NCBI GenBank assembly: GCA_019279435.1
Contig: JAAALK010000086.1
Coordinates: 4,154,001-4,218,000 of the forward strand
DNA length: 64,000 nucleotides
Direction: 5' to 3'
From: Zizania palustris
Taxonomy: Eukaryota > Streptophyta > Magnoliopsida > Poales > Poaceae
The notes beneath the pieces were generated by a model. It worked only from the letters and a program-made list of their open reading frames with translations. It ran no database searches and was not told the origin of the DNA. Shown one piece after another: positions 8,784-18,873 of the stretch (position 1 is its first letter; the number at the start of each line of letters is the position of its first letter). A program made the position numbers and the translations under genes.

Positions 8784-11375
8784 TTGGAAAAGGTCATAGA
8801 AGAAAATTTGGATGTCTTCGCTTGGTCTGACGAAGATATCACCGGAGTCGATCGGGATATTATTGAGCACAGTTTGCTTGTAAACCCGAAGGCCCGGCCT
8901 GTTCGACAAGGGCTCCGGAAGATGTCCGCAGAGAGAGCTGCTCTAGCTAAGGACGAAGTTGAAAAACTGTTGAAGGCTGGGATTATCAGAGAAGTGGCCC
9001 ATACAGAATGGTTAGCCAACCCAGTCTTCGTCAGGAAGAAGTCTTCCGGGAAGTGGCGCATGTGCATTGATTTCACATCCCTGAATAAAGCGTGCCCACG
9101 TGACCCCTACCCCATGCCCCGAATTGATCAACTAGTTGACTCCACTGCAGGTTCGGAGTTACTAAGCTTCCTTGACGCGTATTCTGGTTATCATCAAATA
9201 TGGTTGAAGCGCGAAGATGAAATCAAGACGAGCTTTGTAACTCCTTCGGGAGTCTTCTGCTATGTAAGAATGCCCTTCGGCCTAAGAAATGCCGGGGCTA
9301 CTTTTTCAAGATTAGTTGCTAAGGCTCTAGGTCATCAACTAGGCCGTAATGTAGAGGCCTATATGGATGATATTGTAATAAAGAGTGCTTTAAAGCACCA
9401 ACATAGCCTAGACTTAGCAGAAACACTCAATAGCCTTCGGGCATGTGGGATCCGTCTTAACCCCGAAAAATGTGTATTCGGAGCTAAGGCTGGAAAGTTG
9501 TTAGGGTACTTAGTTTCAAGCAGGGGAATTGAAGCTAGCCCTACTCAAATAACTGCGCTGCAGAAGATGGCTCCTCCGGAGAATTTAAAGCAAGTGCAAA
9601 AGCTGACTGGACGTCTGGCCGCACTTAGCAGGTTTTTATCAAGGTCTGCGGAGAGGAGCTTGCCAATATTTAAAGCTTTGAAAGGGTCCGAAGATTTTGC
9701 ATGGACACCGGAGTGTCAGAAAAGCTTCGAAGATATTAAAGATTATCTCAGCAATCTTGCTACACTCACGGTGCCTATTGCGGACGAAACCCTACTCCTG
9801 TATCTTGCAGCTACAGGTTCAGCTGTCAGCGCAGTCCTTGTCAGAGAAGCAGATATCAATGGGAAGTTGGTCCAAAATCCTGTCTATTTTGTATCTGAAG
9901 CATTGTCAGGAGCGAAGACAAGATACTCCGAACTTGAAAAGTTCGTTTATGCTTTGATAATGGCTTCGAGAAAGCTAAGACATTATTTTTTGGCTCATAA
10001 TGTAATTGTACCAACTTCGTATCCTTTAGGAGATATGCTCCGAAGCAAAGATTCCACTGGAAGGATTGGAAAGTGGGCAGTAGAGCTAGCACCCTTCGGC
10101 ATATCTTTCCTGGCAAGGACAGCTATCAAATCTCAAGTCCTAGCAGACTTCGTAGCAGAGTGGACTCCACCTGCGAAGTTGACTCCAGAGAAATCAGATG
10201 ACGGAGTTTGGATTATTTACTCCGATGGGGCTTTCCAAGCATCCGGAGCAGGCATTGGGGCAGTATTGATTTCACCGTCAGGGCAAAGAGCAATGTACTC
10301 CGCAAGACTCAACTTTAAGTCTACCAATAATATAGCGGAGTACGAAGGAATTTTATTGGGACTCAAGAAAGCACGTGCTCTAGGGGCTACAAGGATAATT
10401 ATAAAAACAGATTCTCAGATAGTAGCAGGGCACGTAGACAAAAGTTTTCAAGTCCGACATCCACAGCTTGCAAAGTACTTAGAAGAAATTCGCAAGATTG
10501 AAGCACATTTCAAGGGTATTTCCATTCGGAGTATACCAAGAGCTGAAAATGTGCAAGCGGACATTTTAGCGAAGGCTGCAGCCGGAGCTGTGGATGTGCC
10601 TGACGAAGCTTTCTATGAGGAGCTCAATGTACCTTCGGTGCCACAAATTGCCTCTGCAGAGATTCTCTGCATTCCTAGTGCAGATTGGAAAGATTCGATC
10701 ATAGAACTCTTGCAAGGAGGAACAAATTTGCCCGAAGAGCCCCAATTGTCAAGATTAAAGCTCAGAGCAAGAAACTATCAGTTAATCAACGGTATATTAT
10801 ACAAGGCCGGAGTATGTTCCCCTCTACTCCGATGTATATCTCAAGCCGAAGGCCAAGAAATTCTTCGAGAAATTCACGAAGGCCTTTGTGGAAGTCATTT
10901 AGCCCCTAGAGCTCTGGCAGGAAAAACACTTCGCCAGGGGCTTTATTGGCCCACAATAACAGCTGATGCGGAGAGCTTGGTCCGCACTTGTCAAGGATGC
11001 CAGTGGATGGGTAGACGGAGTCATCGCCCACCAACAGCTCTTCAAGTCATTGCTCCGGTATGGCCTATGGCCAGATGGGGTATGGATCTAATTGGTCCCT
11101 TTCCGTTAGCAAAGGGAAATCTGAAGTTCGCAGTGGTAGCCATTGAATATTTTTCTAAGTGGGTAGAAGCAGAGCCCTTAACAGCTATCACTTCGAATAA
11201 TGTACAGAAATTCTTCTGGAAGAACATTATTTGCCGGTTCGGAGTGCCTAGATATCTCACAGTTGATAATGGAACACAGTTCGACGCAGAACCCTTCAGG
11301 AAGTTTTGCGAAGACCTAGGCATTCAACTATGTTTTGCTGCAGTGAGACATCCTCAGTCGAATGGAGCCAGTTGA
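8784..11375 (+). CDS. pol: reverse transcriptase, two RNase H domains, integrase (Tat-type)
   Basis: 863-residue frame. Reverse transcriptase occupies about residues 40-240, with the YMDD catalytic motif at residues 193-196. A gypsy RNase H follows (FDIKDYL-like FEDIKDYLSNL, then YSELEKFVYALIMA). From about residue 475 a second, archaeal-like RNase H begins (WIIYSDGAFQASGAGIGAV, NIAEYEGILLGL, KTDSQIVAGHV). Integrase starts near residue 690 with an HHCC zinc site (HEGLCGSHLAP, then CQGCQW) and a core with RWGMDLIGPF and TVDNGTQFDAEPF. The frame ends early at HPQSNGAS, within the third catalytic block; integrase continues in other frames to 11899. The start codon chosen by the frame (8784) is probably internal; pol is normally made as part of a gag-pol polyprotein. 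Confidence 0.9.
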   Translation: MEKVIEENLDVFAWSDEDITGVDRDIIEHSLLVNPKARPVRQGLRKMSAERAALAKDEVEKLLKAGIIREVAHTEWLANPVFVRKKSSGKWRMCIDFTSLNKACPRDPYPMPRIDQLVDSTAGSELLSFLDAYSGYHQIWLKREDEIKTSFVTPSGVFCYVRMPFGLRNAGATFSRLVAKALGHQLGRNVEAYMDDIVIKSALKHQHSLDLAETLNSLRACGIRLNPEKCVFGAKAGKLLGYLVSSRGIEASPTQITALQKMAPPENLKQVQKLTGRLAALSRFLSRSAERSLPIFKALKGSEDFAWTPECQKSFEDIKDYLSNLATLTVPIADETLLLYLAATGSAVSAVLVREADINGKLVQNPVYFVSEALSGAKTRYSELEKFVYALIMASRKLRHYFLAHNVIVPTSYPLGDMLRSKDSTGRIGKWAVELAPFGISFLARTAIKSQVLADFVAEWTPPAKLTPEKSDDGVWIIYSDGAFQASGAGIGAVLISPSGQRAMYSARLNFKSTNNIAEYEGILLGLKKARALGATRIIIKTDSQIVAGHVDKSFQVRHPQLAKYLEEIRKIEAHFKGISIRSIPRAENVQADILAKAAAGAVDVPDEAFYEELNVPSVPQIASAEILCIPSADWKDSIIELLQGGTNLPEEPQLSRLKLRARNYQLINGILYKAGVCSPLLRCISQAEGQEILREIHEGLCGSHLAPRALAGKTLRQGLYWPTITADAESLVRTCQGCQWMGRRSHRPPTALQVIAPVWPMARWGMDLIGPFPLAKGNLKFAVVAIEYFSKWVEAEPLTAITSNNVQKFFWKNIICRFGVPRYLTVDNGTQFDAEPFRKFCEDLGIQLCFAAVRHPQSNGAS

Positions 11376-11539
11376 GCGAGCCAATGGAAATATCTTATCA
11401 GGGCTAAATCGAAGAATAGTAGGATTAGTCAAAGGGACTGTGGACCGAAGAGCTTCCGAAGATTCTGTGGTCCATTCGGACTACGCAAACAAGGTCCACA
11501 GGTTTTACTCCGTTCAGACTGCTATTCGGAGATGAAGCT

Positions 11540-11899
11540 ATGACTCCAACGGAGCTCAAAGGGGGATCATTTCGCAGCACCGAACCAGACATTGAAGAAG
11601 AAAGACAAGCTTCGTTAGATTTGTCAGAAGAAACAAGACTTCGGGCTGTAGCTAATTTATCAAAGTATCATCAGCAGACGAAGACTTGGTATGACCCGAA
11701 GGTTAAGCTCAGCGAGTTAAGGCCGGGTCATCTTGTTCTACGAAGCATTATAGCACCAGGGAAGTTAGGCAATAAATGGGAAGGTCCATATCTAATCGTC
11801 CGCTCAGGGCGCCCTGGTTCATTTAAATTAGCTAATTTAGAAGGTGAAGAGTTAGCACATACTTGGCATGCGGAGCACCTAAAGCGATACTTCGCATAA
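11540..11899 (+). CDS. Integrase C-terminus (Tat-type), separated by frame breaks
   Basis: 119-residue frame that reads as the end of Tat integrase: the TPTELKGGS start, a charged helix (EEERQASLDLSEETRL), YHQQTKTWYDPKV, then LRPGHLVLR and NKWEGPYLIV, a typical SH3-like end. It is cut off from the main pol frame by two apparent frame changes between 11365 and 11445. The frame ends in the normal place for this family (HAEHLKRYFA). Confidence 0.85.
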   Translation: MTPTELKGGSFRSTEPDIEEERQASLDLSEETRLRAVANLSKYHQQTKTWYDPKVKLSELRPGHLVLRSIIAPGKLGNKWEGPYLIVRSGRPGSFKLANLEGEELAHTWHAEHLKRYFA

Positions 11900-12084
11900 G
11901 GGCTCCTTGTAATTCGCTTGTAATCACCTCTAAATTAATAAAGCATACACCCTGATAGTTGCCTTCCCCTTGTTGACTCCTAGCTTCCCGAGCGGACGCG
12001 CTGGAACGGAAGTCGACCGAGAGGGAAGTGTCATTAAGCTGGGCTGTATTTCCGGACTTCGTACCCATAAAGTCGAAGCCTCCG

Positions 12085-12460
12085 GTGTGGTGGCTGAAAT
12101 CCATCCGGAGCCCAAGTCTCGGCTTGTAGGCATCCGTAAAAGAGCCAATACCACATTCTACGGAGTCCAAGCTTCGGCTGGTAGACTTCCGTAAAAAGAG
12201 CCGAAGGTGGCCAAAATCTACGGAGTCCAAGCTGCAACTTACAGACATCCGTAAAAAGAGCCGAAGGTGGCCAAATTCTGCGAAGTCCAAGCTCCGGCTG
12301 GTAGACTTCTGCAAAAAAAGAGCCGAAGGTGGCCAAATTCTGCGAAGTCCAAGCTCCGGCTGGTAGACTTCTGCAAAAAAAGAGCCGAAGGTGGCCAAAT
12401 TCTGCGAAGTCCAAGCTCCGGCTGGTAGACTTCTGCAAAAACAGCCGAAGGCGGCTAAAG
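12085..12460 (+). repeat. Roughly 60-bp tandem repeats between pol and antisense gene
   Basis: About six head-to-tail units of 59-63 bp. Each begins near (T)GCGAAGTCCAAGCTCCGGC or a variant, contains GGTAGACTTC(T/C)G and an A-run, and ends GAGCCGAAGGTGGCCAAA. The last three units are nearly identical; the first two are diverged. Tandem repeats in this position are a known habit of Tat-type elements and can seed genomic satellites. No reading frame is conserved through them. Confidence 0.9.
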
Positions 12461-12821
12461 CAAAACAACATTTGAGCCATGAGCTTCGAATGTCTGTTCA
12501 TATAAGTCCAAAGTGACAAATTTTTTAAGACACTAAAGTGTCCTGGAAGTTATCTCAATTGATTTCTTTCGTTAAACAAAGGTACCAAGTTACCATTCTT
12601 CTGACTACAAAAAGTCGAAGACATTTCATAAGATTTTAAAAGATCTTTAAATGACAGAGGGGCTCCGAACCCCCAAAAAATTGTATTCCGAAGTTTTTTC
12701 TTTGCGCATAACCATCTTTGAATACATTTCGAAGTTGCTTATACCCAAAGAGGGGCTAGTAAATATGGAGACAATTTTAAATCGGCATTCATTATTGAAA
12801 TAAATGTATTTACAGATTACA

Positions 12822-15800
12822 TTATGAAAAATTGGTATCTATACCAAGAAGGAATCGGAGACCTCTTCGGTCCCGAGAGCTAGGGGTGGAACGACTAGTT
12901 CCAACATCAGAAGTTCTAAGAACTTTGCGCTTAACTCTCTTCCTCCCCTTCGAAGCTCTAAAATCCTTCTGCTCTTGTTGAAGCTCGGCCCAAGTTCGAA
13001 GCCGCTCGGGGCTTCTTTCCCAGCTTCTAAGATCTTCAGATCTTTTATTTTGGGCTTCACCTTCGTCTTCAGACCAATTAGTGTCTTCAGAAGACGAGGT
13101 GTTTGCGTCAATCTCTTTATCTTCCTCTTTAATATAAGACAATACGTCTTTGATTACTTCGGGCGCAATAACGCCGAAGTCATCTCGAGGGATAAGGAAT
13201 CGAGGACGTTTATAACTCTTTAGAAGTTCGAAGGTGTTCCACAGTGAGCGAAGTTCGCTGTTAAGCTCTAACACTTCGATATCTTCCATAAGAGGCAAAG
13301 CCTAGAAATATGATAAACAAGATTTTCATTGATAAATGTTTACAAGCATAAAGCTTTACATGATTAGAAATCCTAAAATATTCCTAAACCTGCGGGTTCG
13401 AAGGAGGTTGACTGCTCGAAGCTTGGCTCCGAACTTGCTTCTGGCGTTGGCCTTCATCAATCCAAGCCTTGATCGCAGATCGACCTTCGGCTCTCCATGA
13501 AGTTTGAAAGGCTCGCCAGGCGGCAGCCACGCCTTCGAAAGGAGTCAGAAGTCTTGCGTCGTCGAAGATGATGGAGCCCTCTGCGCTCGGAGTAATTACT
13601 CGGCCCAAATCCTCATAGTAACGAAGTAATCCAAGGGCAGACACTTGTCCGGAGAGTTCTCCATAACGCATGCCTGCCGTCTTCATTTGCTTCGCTGCTC
13701 CTTGGATCCTCTTTAACCGGCGCAGCAGAGTCACATTGTCATCCGAAGGTAGTGATCCAGTAGTATCGAAGTACTCCAAGACACCTAGCATCTGCTCGAT
13801 GACCTCCGAAGCCACCTTCTCAGACTTAAGCCTCTCCTCAATAAGCGCATCCTTGGCTGAAGTCGTTTCTGCTAAAACTCCGGAGATTCTAGCGTTCTCC
13901 GTAGTCAAAGCATTCTTTTGAGTCCGGAGTTGGCCAGCCTCTTCTTGTAGCCTTACAAGTTCGGACCCCTTCGCAGCATCCTCCGTCCGCAGTCTCTCAA
14001 TCTCTGCTCGAAGCACAATTCTTTCCGCTTCGAACTCTTTCTTCGCAGCTTCCAAGCTCTGCCTAGCCCTTCGCTCTGCTAGTATTACGTTATCCATTTG
14101 AGCTACTCGACCTTCGGAGAAGTTAAAATTTCTTTGAAGAGCTTCGTTCTCTTCCCGAAGTTGAGCAATTTCATTTTCGCTCGATAAAGCCGCAGCGCGG
14201 GCTAAGACTGCTTGCTAAGAAAAAAGAAAAACTGAAATAAGAAATTATTCATATATAATTTGCTATTTGCTTCGAAGATGCTTTATACCTGATAAGCTGC
14301 TCTTTCTACAGCAAGGTTAAGCTCCGGGCCCTTCGCTCTGCTTAAAAGGGCTACTAGTTCTGTTTCCCCGACTTTGCGACTGGCTTGACCCAAAGGTTTA
14401 ACCAAAGTCCCAAGTCCGGTTTTCTCCTCCAAAAAAGGAGTTATGAGAGGAAGCATTTCTAAAGCCTTCTGATCAGCTCTGCTTAGCGAAGGTCCGGAGA
14501 GTTCTTCCGAGGCCCTTGGAATTTCTGAAGATGGCCCCCCCTCGGTTGATTCACTTTCATCTGTCGATTCAGATGAAGTCGATCCTTGAGTAAGAGGAGG
14601 CTCTATGTGCCTTTTACCTCTTCCAGGCCCTTGTTGAGTAACCTCCGGGCGTGGCTCCGAAGTTGTCGAAGGCCTTTGAATTGTATCTTCGAGGGGTACT
14701 TCGACAACAGGAGGCTCTGCAATAACAAAAATATTATACATTGTAAAATTTTGCAGAAAATGATAAAGAATTATGCAAAATTTACCTTCGACATTCTCCG
14801 GGAGATCGAGTACTGGACTGATTGGAGGGTCAAAAGTGAAGTCATCATCTGACTCCGCTGTTAGATTCTCCGCTGCCGGAGCATCTCCGTGATCAGCCCT
14901 TTCCTCCACAACCGAAGTTGCAAGAACTTCGACTTCCTCTTCACCCATAGGGGCTTCGAGTTGTTCCTCTTGAGTATCCGGAGCTCTTACTTCTTCGATG
15001 TTGGCTTGAGGCTCCGGTATACCTGCAGTATCTTCAATGTGAATACTTCGTTGAGCTGCATCTTCATCAATAAATTTCACTAATAAAATACCTTCATCCT
15101 CTTTAGAACCAGAAAGTGAGGTTCTTGAGCTTGAAGGAGCAGGATCCGAAGGTGCGAGATTCTTTGGCTTCCGAGCCACCTTCTTCACCGGGGTTTTCGC
15201 TGAACTTGAAGCTCCGGCTTCAGCTACTCTTTTCTTGGGGCCTTTCTCCTGAGGCACCCAATCCATCAGAGGGGGTGGAGTTAACTCCAGCATTCCCCAT
15301 ACTCTGTTAAATCGCTCCCAACTTCCGACTAATTTGATTCGCCATTCTTTTTCCGACGGAGTTGGAGCACCCAGAATCTTCTCCGAAGCCCTTACGATTT
15401 GTTCTGATGTAATAGGGTCTGAAGAAGCTAAAAAATAATTCAAGTTAGTCTTTCTTCGAAGTAAATATGTACAATGCATGTTGGTTTCGAAGTTACCTGC
15501 AGGGCTCGAAGTATAATTGATTTTGCGAAGGCCGCCTTCGGAGTCATCTTCGAAGATGATAGGCCAGTTGGCCATCAGTGGAGGAATTTGAAGACCAATG
15601 AATTCTTCAGCCAAGTCTCGCATACTGAGCCTTCGGCTAACTTTTTCAAGCAGGTTCAGGCGGGCTTCGAGCTGGCCTTCATCAGGTTGCACTAGGGCTT
15701 CTTTCCGGAATCGGATTTCTTTGAGAGGCCCAGCCAGAGGACTGCTAGCTCCGACTTCGGCATAAAACCACCTCAGTACCCAATCAGTGTACCATCTAGC

Positions 15801-16464
15801 ATTGATGGCCTTAGCAGGGAATCGTAGAGCATATTCGTCTCGAAGCCTAAAATTAATGCTTCCGAAGGCAACCACCACCTTCTCACCTCCGGAGCCTACG
15901 AAGGTCTTCGGTTGACAAGTCGCTCTATGCAGTGCAGCGAAGATTTCAGCCCTCCCCTCACAACCTTCGGCTCTTAGCGCCCACTCAAAGATAGCTAATC
16001 TAGCTACAGCGTTCGGAGATAGTTGGGGGAGGGTTACATGAAACAGGTCAAGAACTTCGGCCAAGAAATCCACAGCAGGGAGGCCTAAGCCTGCTTCGAA
16101 AAAAAGCTTCGAACACTACAACCTCTCCGGGTCTTGGTGATGGAATTGATTCTTTGCCCGGCCTCCGAACCATAACCCCATTGCTAATCTTTCCCCCTGC
16201 TGTGATTGCCAAAGATTCTCTCTTGCAGGTAGAGGGCCCCAACTCAAAAGATTGATCCAAGTATTTAGTTGAAGGTGGACACAGACCTTGGTCATCGGGG
16301 ATTTGGGGATTCCTCCCCCCTGCCGCCATGGATGTTCCCGCCTGCATCGAGGGTACCGCCGCCAATGTCGCCGCTGCTGCTGCTGCGGCTGCCTGCTGCC
16401 GAGCCAAAGCCGAAGGAGGCGCAGATCCTTTGGTCTTCACCATTATGATCGCTCGGTTGCTCAA
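12822..16464 (-). CDS. Spliced antisense gene of the Tat element (Transposase_28-like, coiled coil)
   Basis: Gene on the opposite strand to gag-pol. Proposed exons: 16464-15497, 15427-14786, 14716-14289, 14214-13390, 13301-12822. Each junction has GT and AG and keeps frame: introns of 69, 69, 74 and 88 bases, in phases 1, 1, 0, 0. The N-terminus has an alanine run (residues 20-35). The next part (MDFLAEVLDLFHVTLPQLSP, then ARLAIFEWALRAEGCEG and RWYTDWVLRWFY) resembles the plant 'putative gypsy type transposon' domain, Pfam Transposase_28. The middle is acidic and low complexity. Exon 4 is a long coiled coil (AERRARQSLEAAKKEFEAER). A frame break lies near 16090 by a seven-A run. The function is not known; the domain name is descriptive only. 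Confidence 0.75.
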
Positions 16465-16576
16465 GAACTCAAAGGGCTCAGGAACTCAAAGGCTAGGGCT
16501 CAAGAACTTAAGGGGCTCACAAAGCTTTTGACTGAGAGGAACGGTGAAAAGGTAATCGGGTAAGTTTTGGGCTCTT

Positions 16577-16584
16577 TATTTATA
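16577..16584 (-). promoter_or_regulatory. Likely TATA box of the antisense gene
   Basis: On the minus strand this reads TATAAATA, about 115 bases before the first ATG at 16464. It lies inside the element, not in the LTR, so the antisense gene would have its own promoter. Confidence 0.6.
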
Positions 16585-16898
16585 GCCTAAATTTTCCATT
16601 TGTTACCGTTTGAGTTCTGCCCTTTCGCATTCTTGCCCGTTATTTTCTTCCGAAAATAACGGATCGTTTAACTTCTGTTAGAAGAAACAGGTTAACGGCT
16701 ATTTTTTCTAAGTCTAAAAAGTCTTCAGTCTTTCTAAAGACACTTCTAAGTTACTTCGAATGTAACTCTTTCGAATGCCAATCCGAAGCATTTATCTCCA
16801 CATAGTTCGGAGATGATATAAATCTGTTAACCCCTACGCATGAATACTTTTCTTGCGTATACTGCTCTCCTAAACGTTACAGGTCAAACGGTGAAGCG

Positions 16899-16913
16899 TA
16901 TTCGAGGGGCTAC
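16899..16913 (+). promoter_or_regulatory. Polypurine tract of the young Tat-type element
   Basis: A short G/A-rich stretch (CGAGGGGCTAC) ends directly at the TG of the 3' LTR, as expected for the plus-strand primer. Confidence 0.65.
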
Positions 16914-17408
16914 TGTTGGGGGAAAATATCTCATCTTCGGGGTTATTGCCAAAGCAGCATGAAGACAGTCAACCAGTTCGAAGATTGTCCGAAGACCATC
17001 TTCGAAGATGCCCAGAACCTGGTTCGAAGCCCGAAGACAGACACTGGTTCGAAGTATGTCTTCGAACCAAAGCCCTTCAGGATCTTTTCTGCCAGCTAAG
17101 ATGGAAGACTTATCTTCTATCTTATTAGATTAGTCTTTTACCATTTTAGCCCTATTAAGGAAAACGAATAGTTTCCTTAATGTCGGTTGTAATAGAGGGG
17201 TAAATAGGTCTTTTCCTTAATGTTTAAGCCTATAAATACCCCCCATTTCACCCTGTAATAGGGACCGGATACAAGTGATTCAATACACACTTTCGAACTA
17301 TTCTAAGCTATTATCCTTTCGGAGGCTTAGAACAGTTTGCTTCACAAACATTTCGTTTGTTAGTTTCTTTTCTACAGAAACCTGTTAGCGTAATCTTTTA
17401 CGCCAACA
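16914..17408 (+). repeat. 3' LTR of the young Tat-type element
   Basis: 495 bp, matching 5942-6436 with one difference seen by eye (C at 17109 against A at 6137). It is followed by the ATATC duplication. Confidence 0.95.
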
Positions 17409-18825
17409 ATATCCTTGGTATCATTGCAGCAAAATTCCATGTAATCGAGTTCCAAAAAGAGGTTTACCACATTCACATTTCCTCCTTATCATGGAGTCAA
17501 CATACAAATTAAGTTATCCTGATGAGTATAATAATGTTATCTCAGTAGAACTTCTAAATAAGGATATGTATCCCGATCTACATGAATTGTAGTCAAACAT
17601 ATGATACATGGCCCATGTGGCCCACTAAATAGTAAGAGTCTATGCATGAAAAATGGTAGTTGCAAGTGCTATTATCCACACCAATTTACTGACACAACTA
17701 TCCAAGGCAAAGATTCTTACCCTATCTACAGGAGAAGGGATGACAGACAAAGGGTAAGAGTGAGAGGGCATGACTTTGCAATAGATGGGTTGTTCCATAT
17801 AATCTTATGCTTCAAAGAAGGTATGACTGTCACATCAATACATAGGTTTGTTCGAGCATTAAGACTGTTAAGTACCTTTACAAGTATATTTATAAGAGGC
17901 ATGATAGGGCATCTGTGTCCATCAATGATGCCTATGAAAACCACGAGATTAATGAGATCAATGATTATAGGGATGCTAGGTGGATAACACCACAGGAAAC
18001 ATTATAGAGAATATTTGGATTTGATCTTAGCGGGATCTCGCCACCAGTGCTACAATTACAACTCAACCTCCTAGGAATGCATCTTGTGTTCTATGGAGAG
18101 AATGCAAATGTACGTGAAGTTCTCGATCAACAGGGTGCCTCAAGAACTATGTTGACTGAGTATTTCAAGGCAAATCAAAAATTTACGTGGGCACGTACGT
18201 TACTTTATAGGGATTTCCCAGAATATGCAGTGTGGTTGCCTGGGCGTAAGCATTGGAAAATAAGAGAACAACGCATGCAGATTGGGAGGATCATCTCAAC
18301 ACATCCAGCGGAGGGAGAGAGATACTACTTGAGGGTGCTATTAAACCACGTGGTTGGTGCTACTTCATTTGAGGAGTTGAGGACATATGATGGTGTTTTA
18401 TAACCTAAATTGCGAGAAAGCACTAAGAAAAGAGATCTAATTGAGTCATATAACAATATTGATGAGTGCCTCTTGAAGCCGAAGGTTTTCATATGCCATC
18501 GTCCCTCCAAAGGTTATTTACTACAATATTGGTTTATTATGAACCTAGCGATGTACGTGGACTTTAGAGCACACACTTGGATGAAATGTATGATGACATC
18601 CGACGATCCCAGATGAATTCGTATGTAGTTCAATAGATGGTGTTATTGGATATCAGAAAATTGCTTCAGTCAATGGGTAAGGAGATAACATCATTTCCTC
18701 TTCTAGAAATCGATAAATCATATGACACCATGGCGGGTGTGGTGAGGGAAATTTGTGAAGATTCCTCTATAAAGGTGGATAATGATCTACTATCGAGCAC
18801 ATCCTCTCTTAATCTAAAACAGTGA
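17409..18825 (+). pseudogene. Helitron Rep endonuclease, continued
   Basis: Rep sequence resumes after the insertion (ILGIIAAKFHVIEFQK), then shifts frame near 17455 into the HUH block (GLPHSHF, 17461-17481). Later parts are GPCGPLNSKSLCMKNG, SCKCYYPHQFTDTTIQGKDS, PIYRRRDDRQRVRVRGHDF, and the double-tyrosine block KYLYKYIYKRHDRASV near 17870 in another frame. Further Rep-helicase linker sequence is at 18047-18403 and 18410-18825. HUH and Y2 motifs are the catalytic parts of rolling-circle transposition. At least three frame changes are visible, so it is not translatable as one protein. Confidence 0.85.
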
Positions 18826-18873
18826 TTTGCTTATGATGTTATACTATCATCCGTTAACAATAATAGCGGAGGT

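Larger units (their letters stand above)
5942..17408 (+). mobile_element. Young Tat-type Ty3/gypsy retrotransposon
   Basis: Complete 11.5-kb element: two 495-bp LTRs, five-base target duplication, primer site, gag-protease, pol with a second (archaeal-like) RNase H, a 3' tandem repeat array, an antisense gene and a polypurine tract. The two LTRs differ by one base that I could see (A at 6137, C at 17109), so the insertion is recent. Assignment to the Tat lineage rests on the D-G-G-S-S-A-D protease motif, the second RNase H before integrase, and the long 3' region with an antisense gene. Despite its youth, the sense genes show frame breaks near 8490, 11370 and 11440. Confidence 0.93.
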
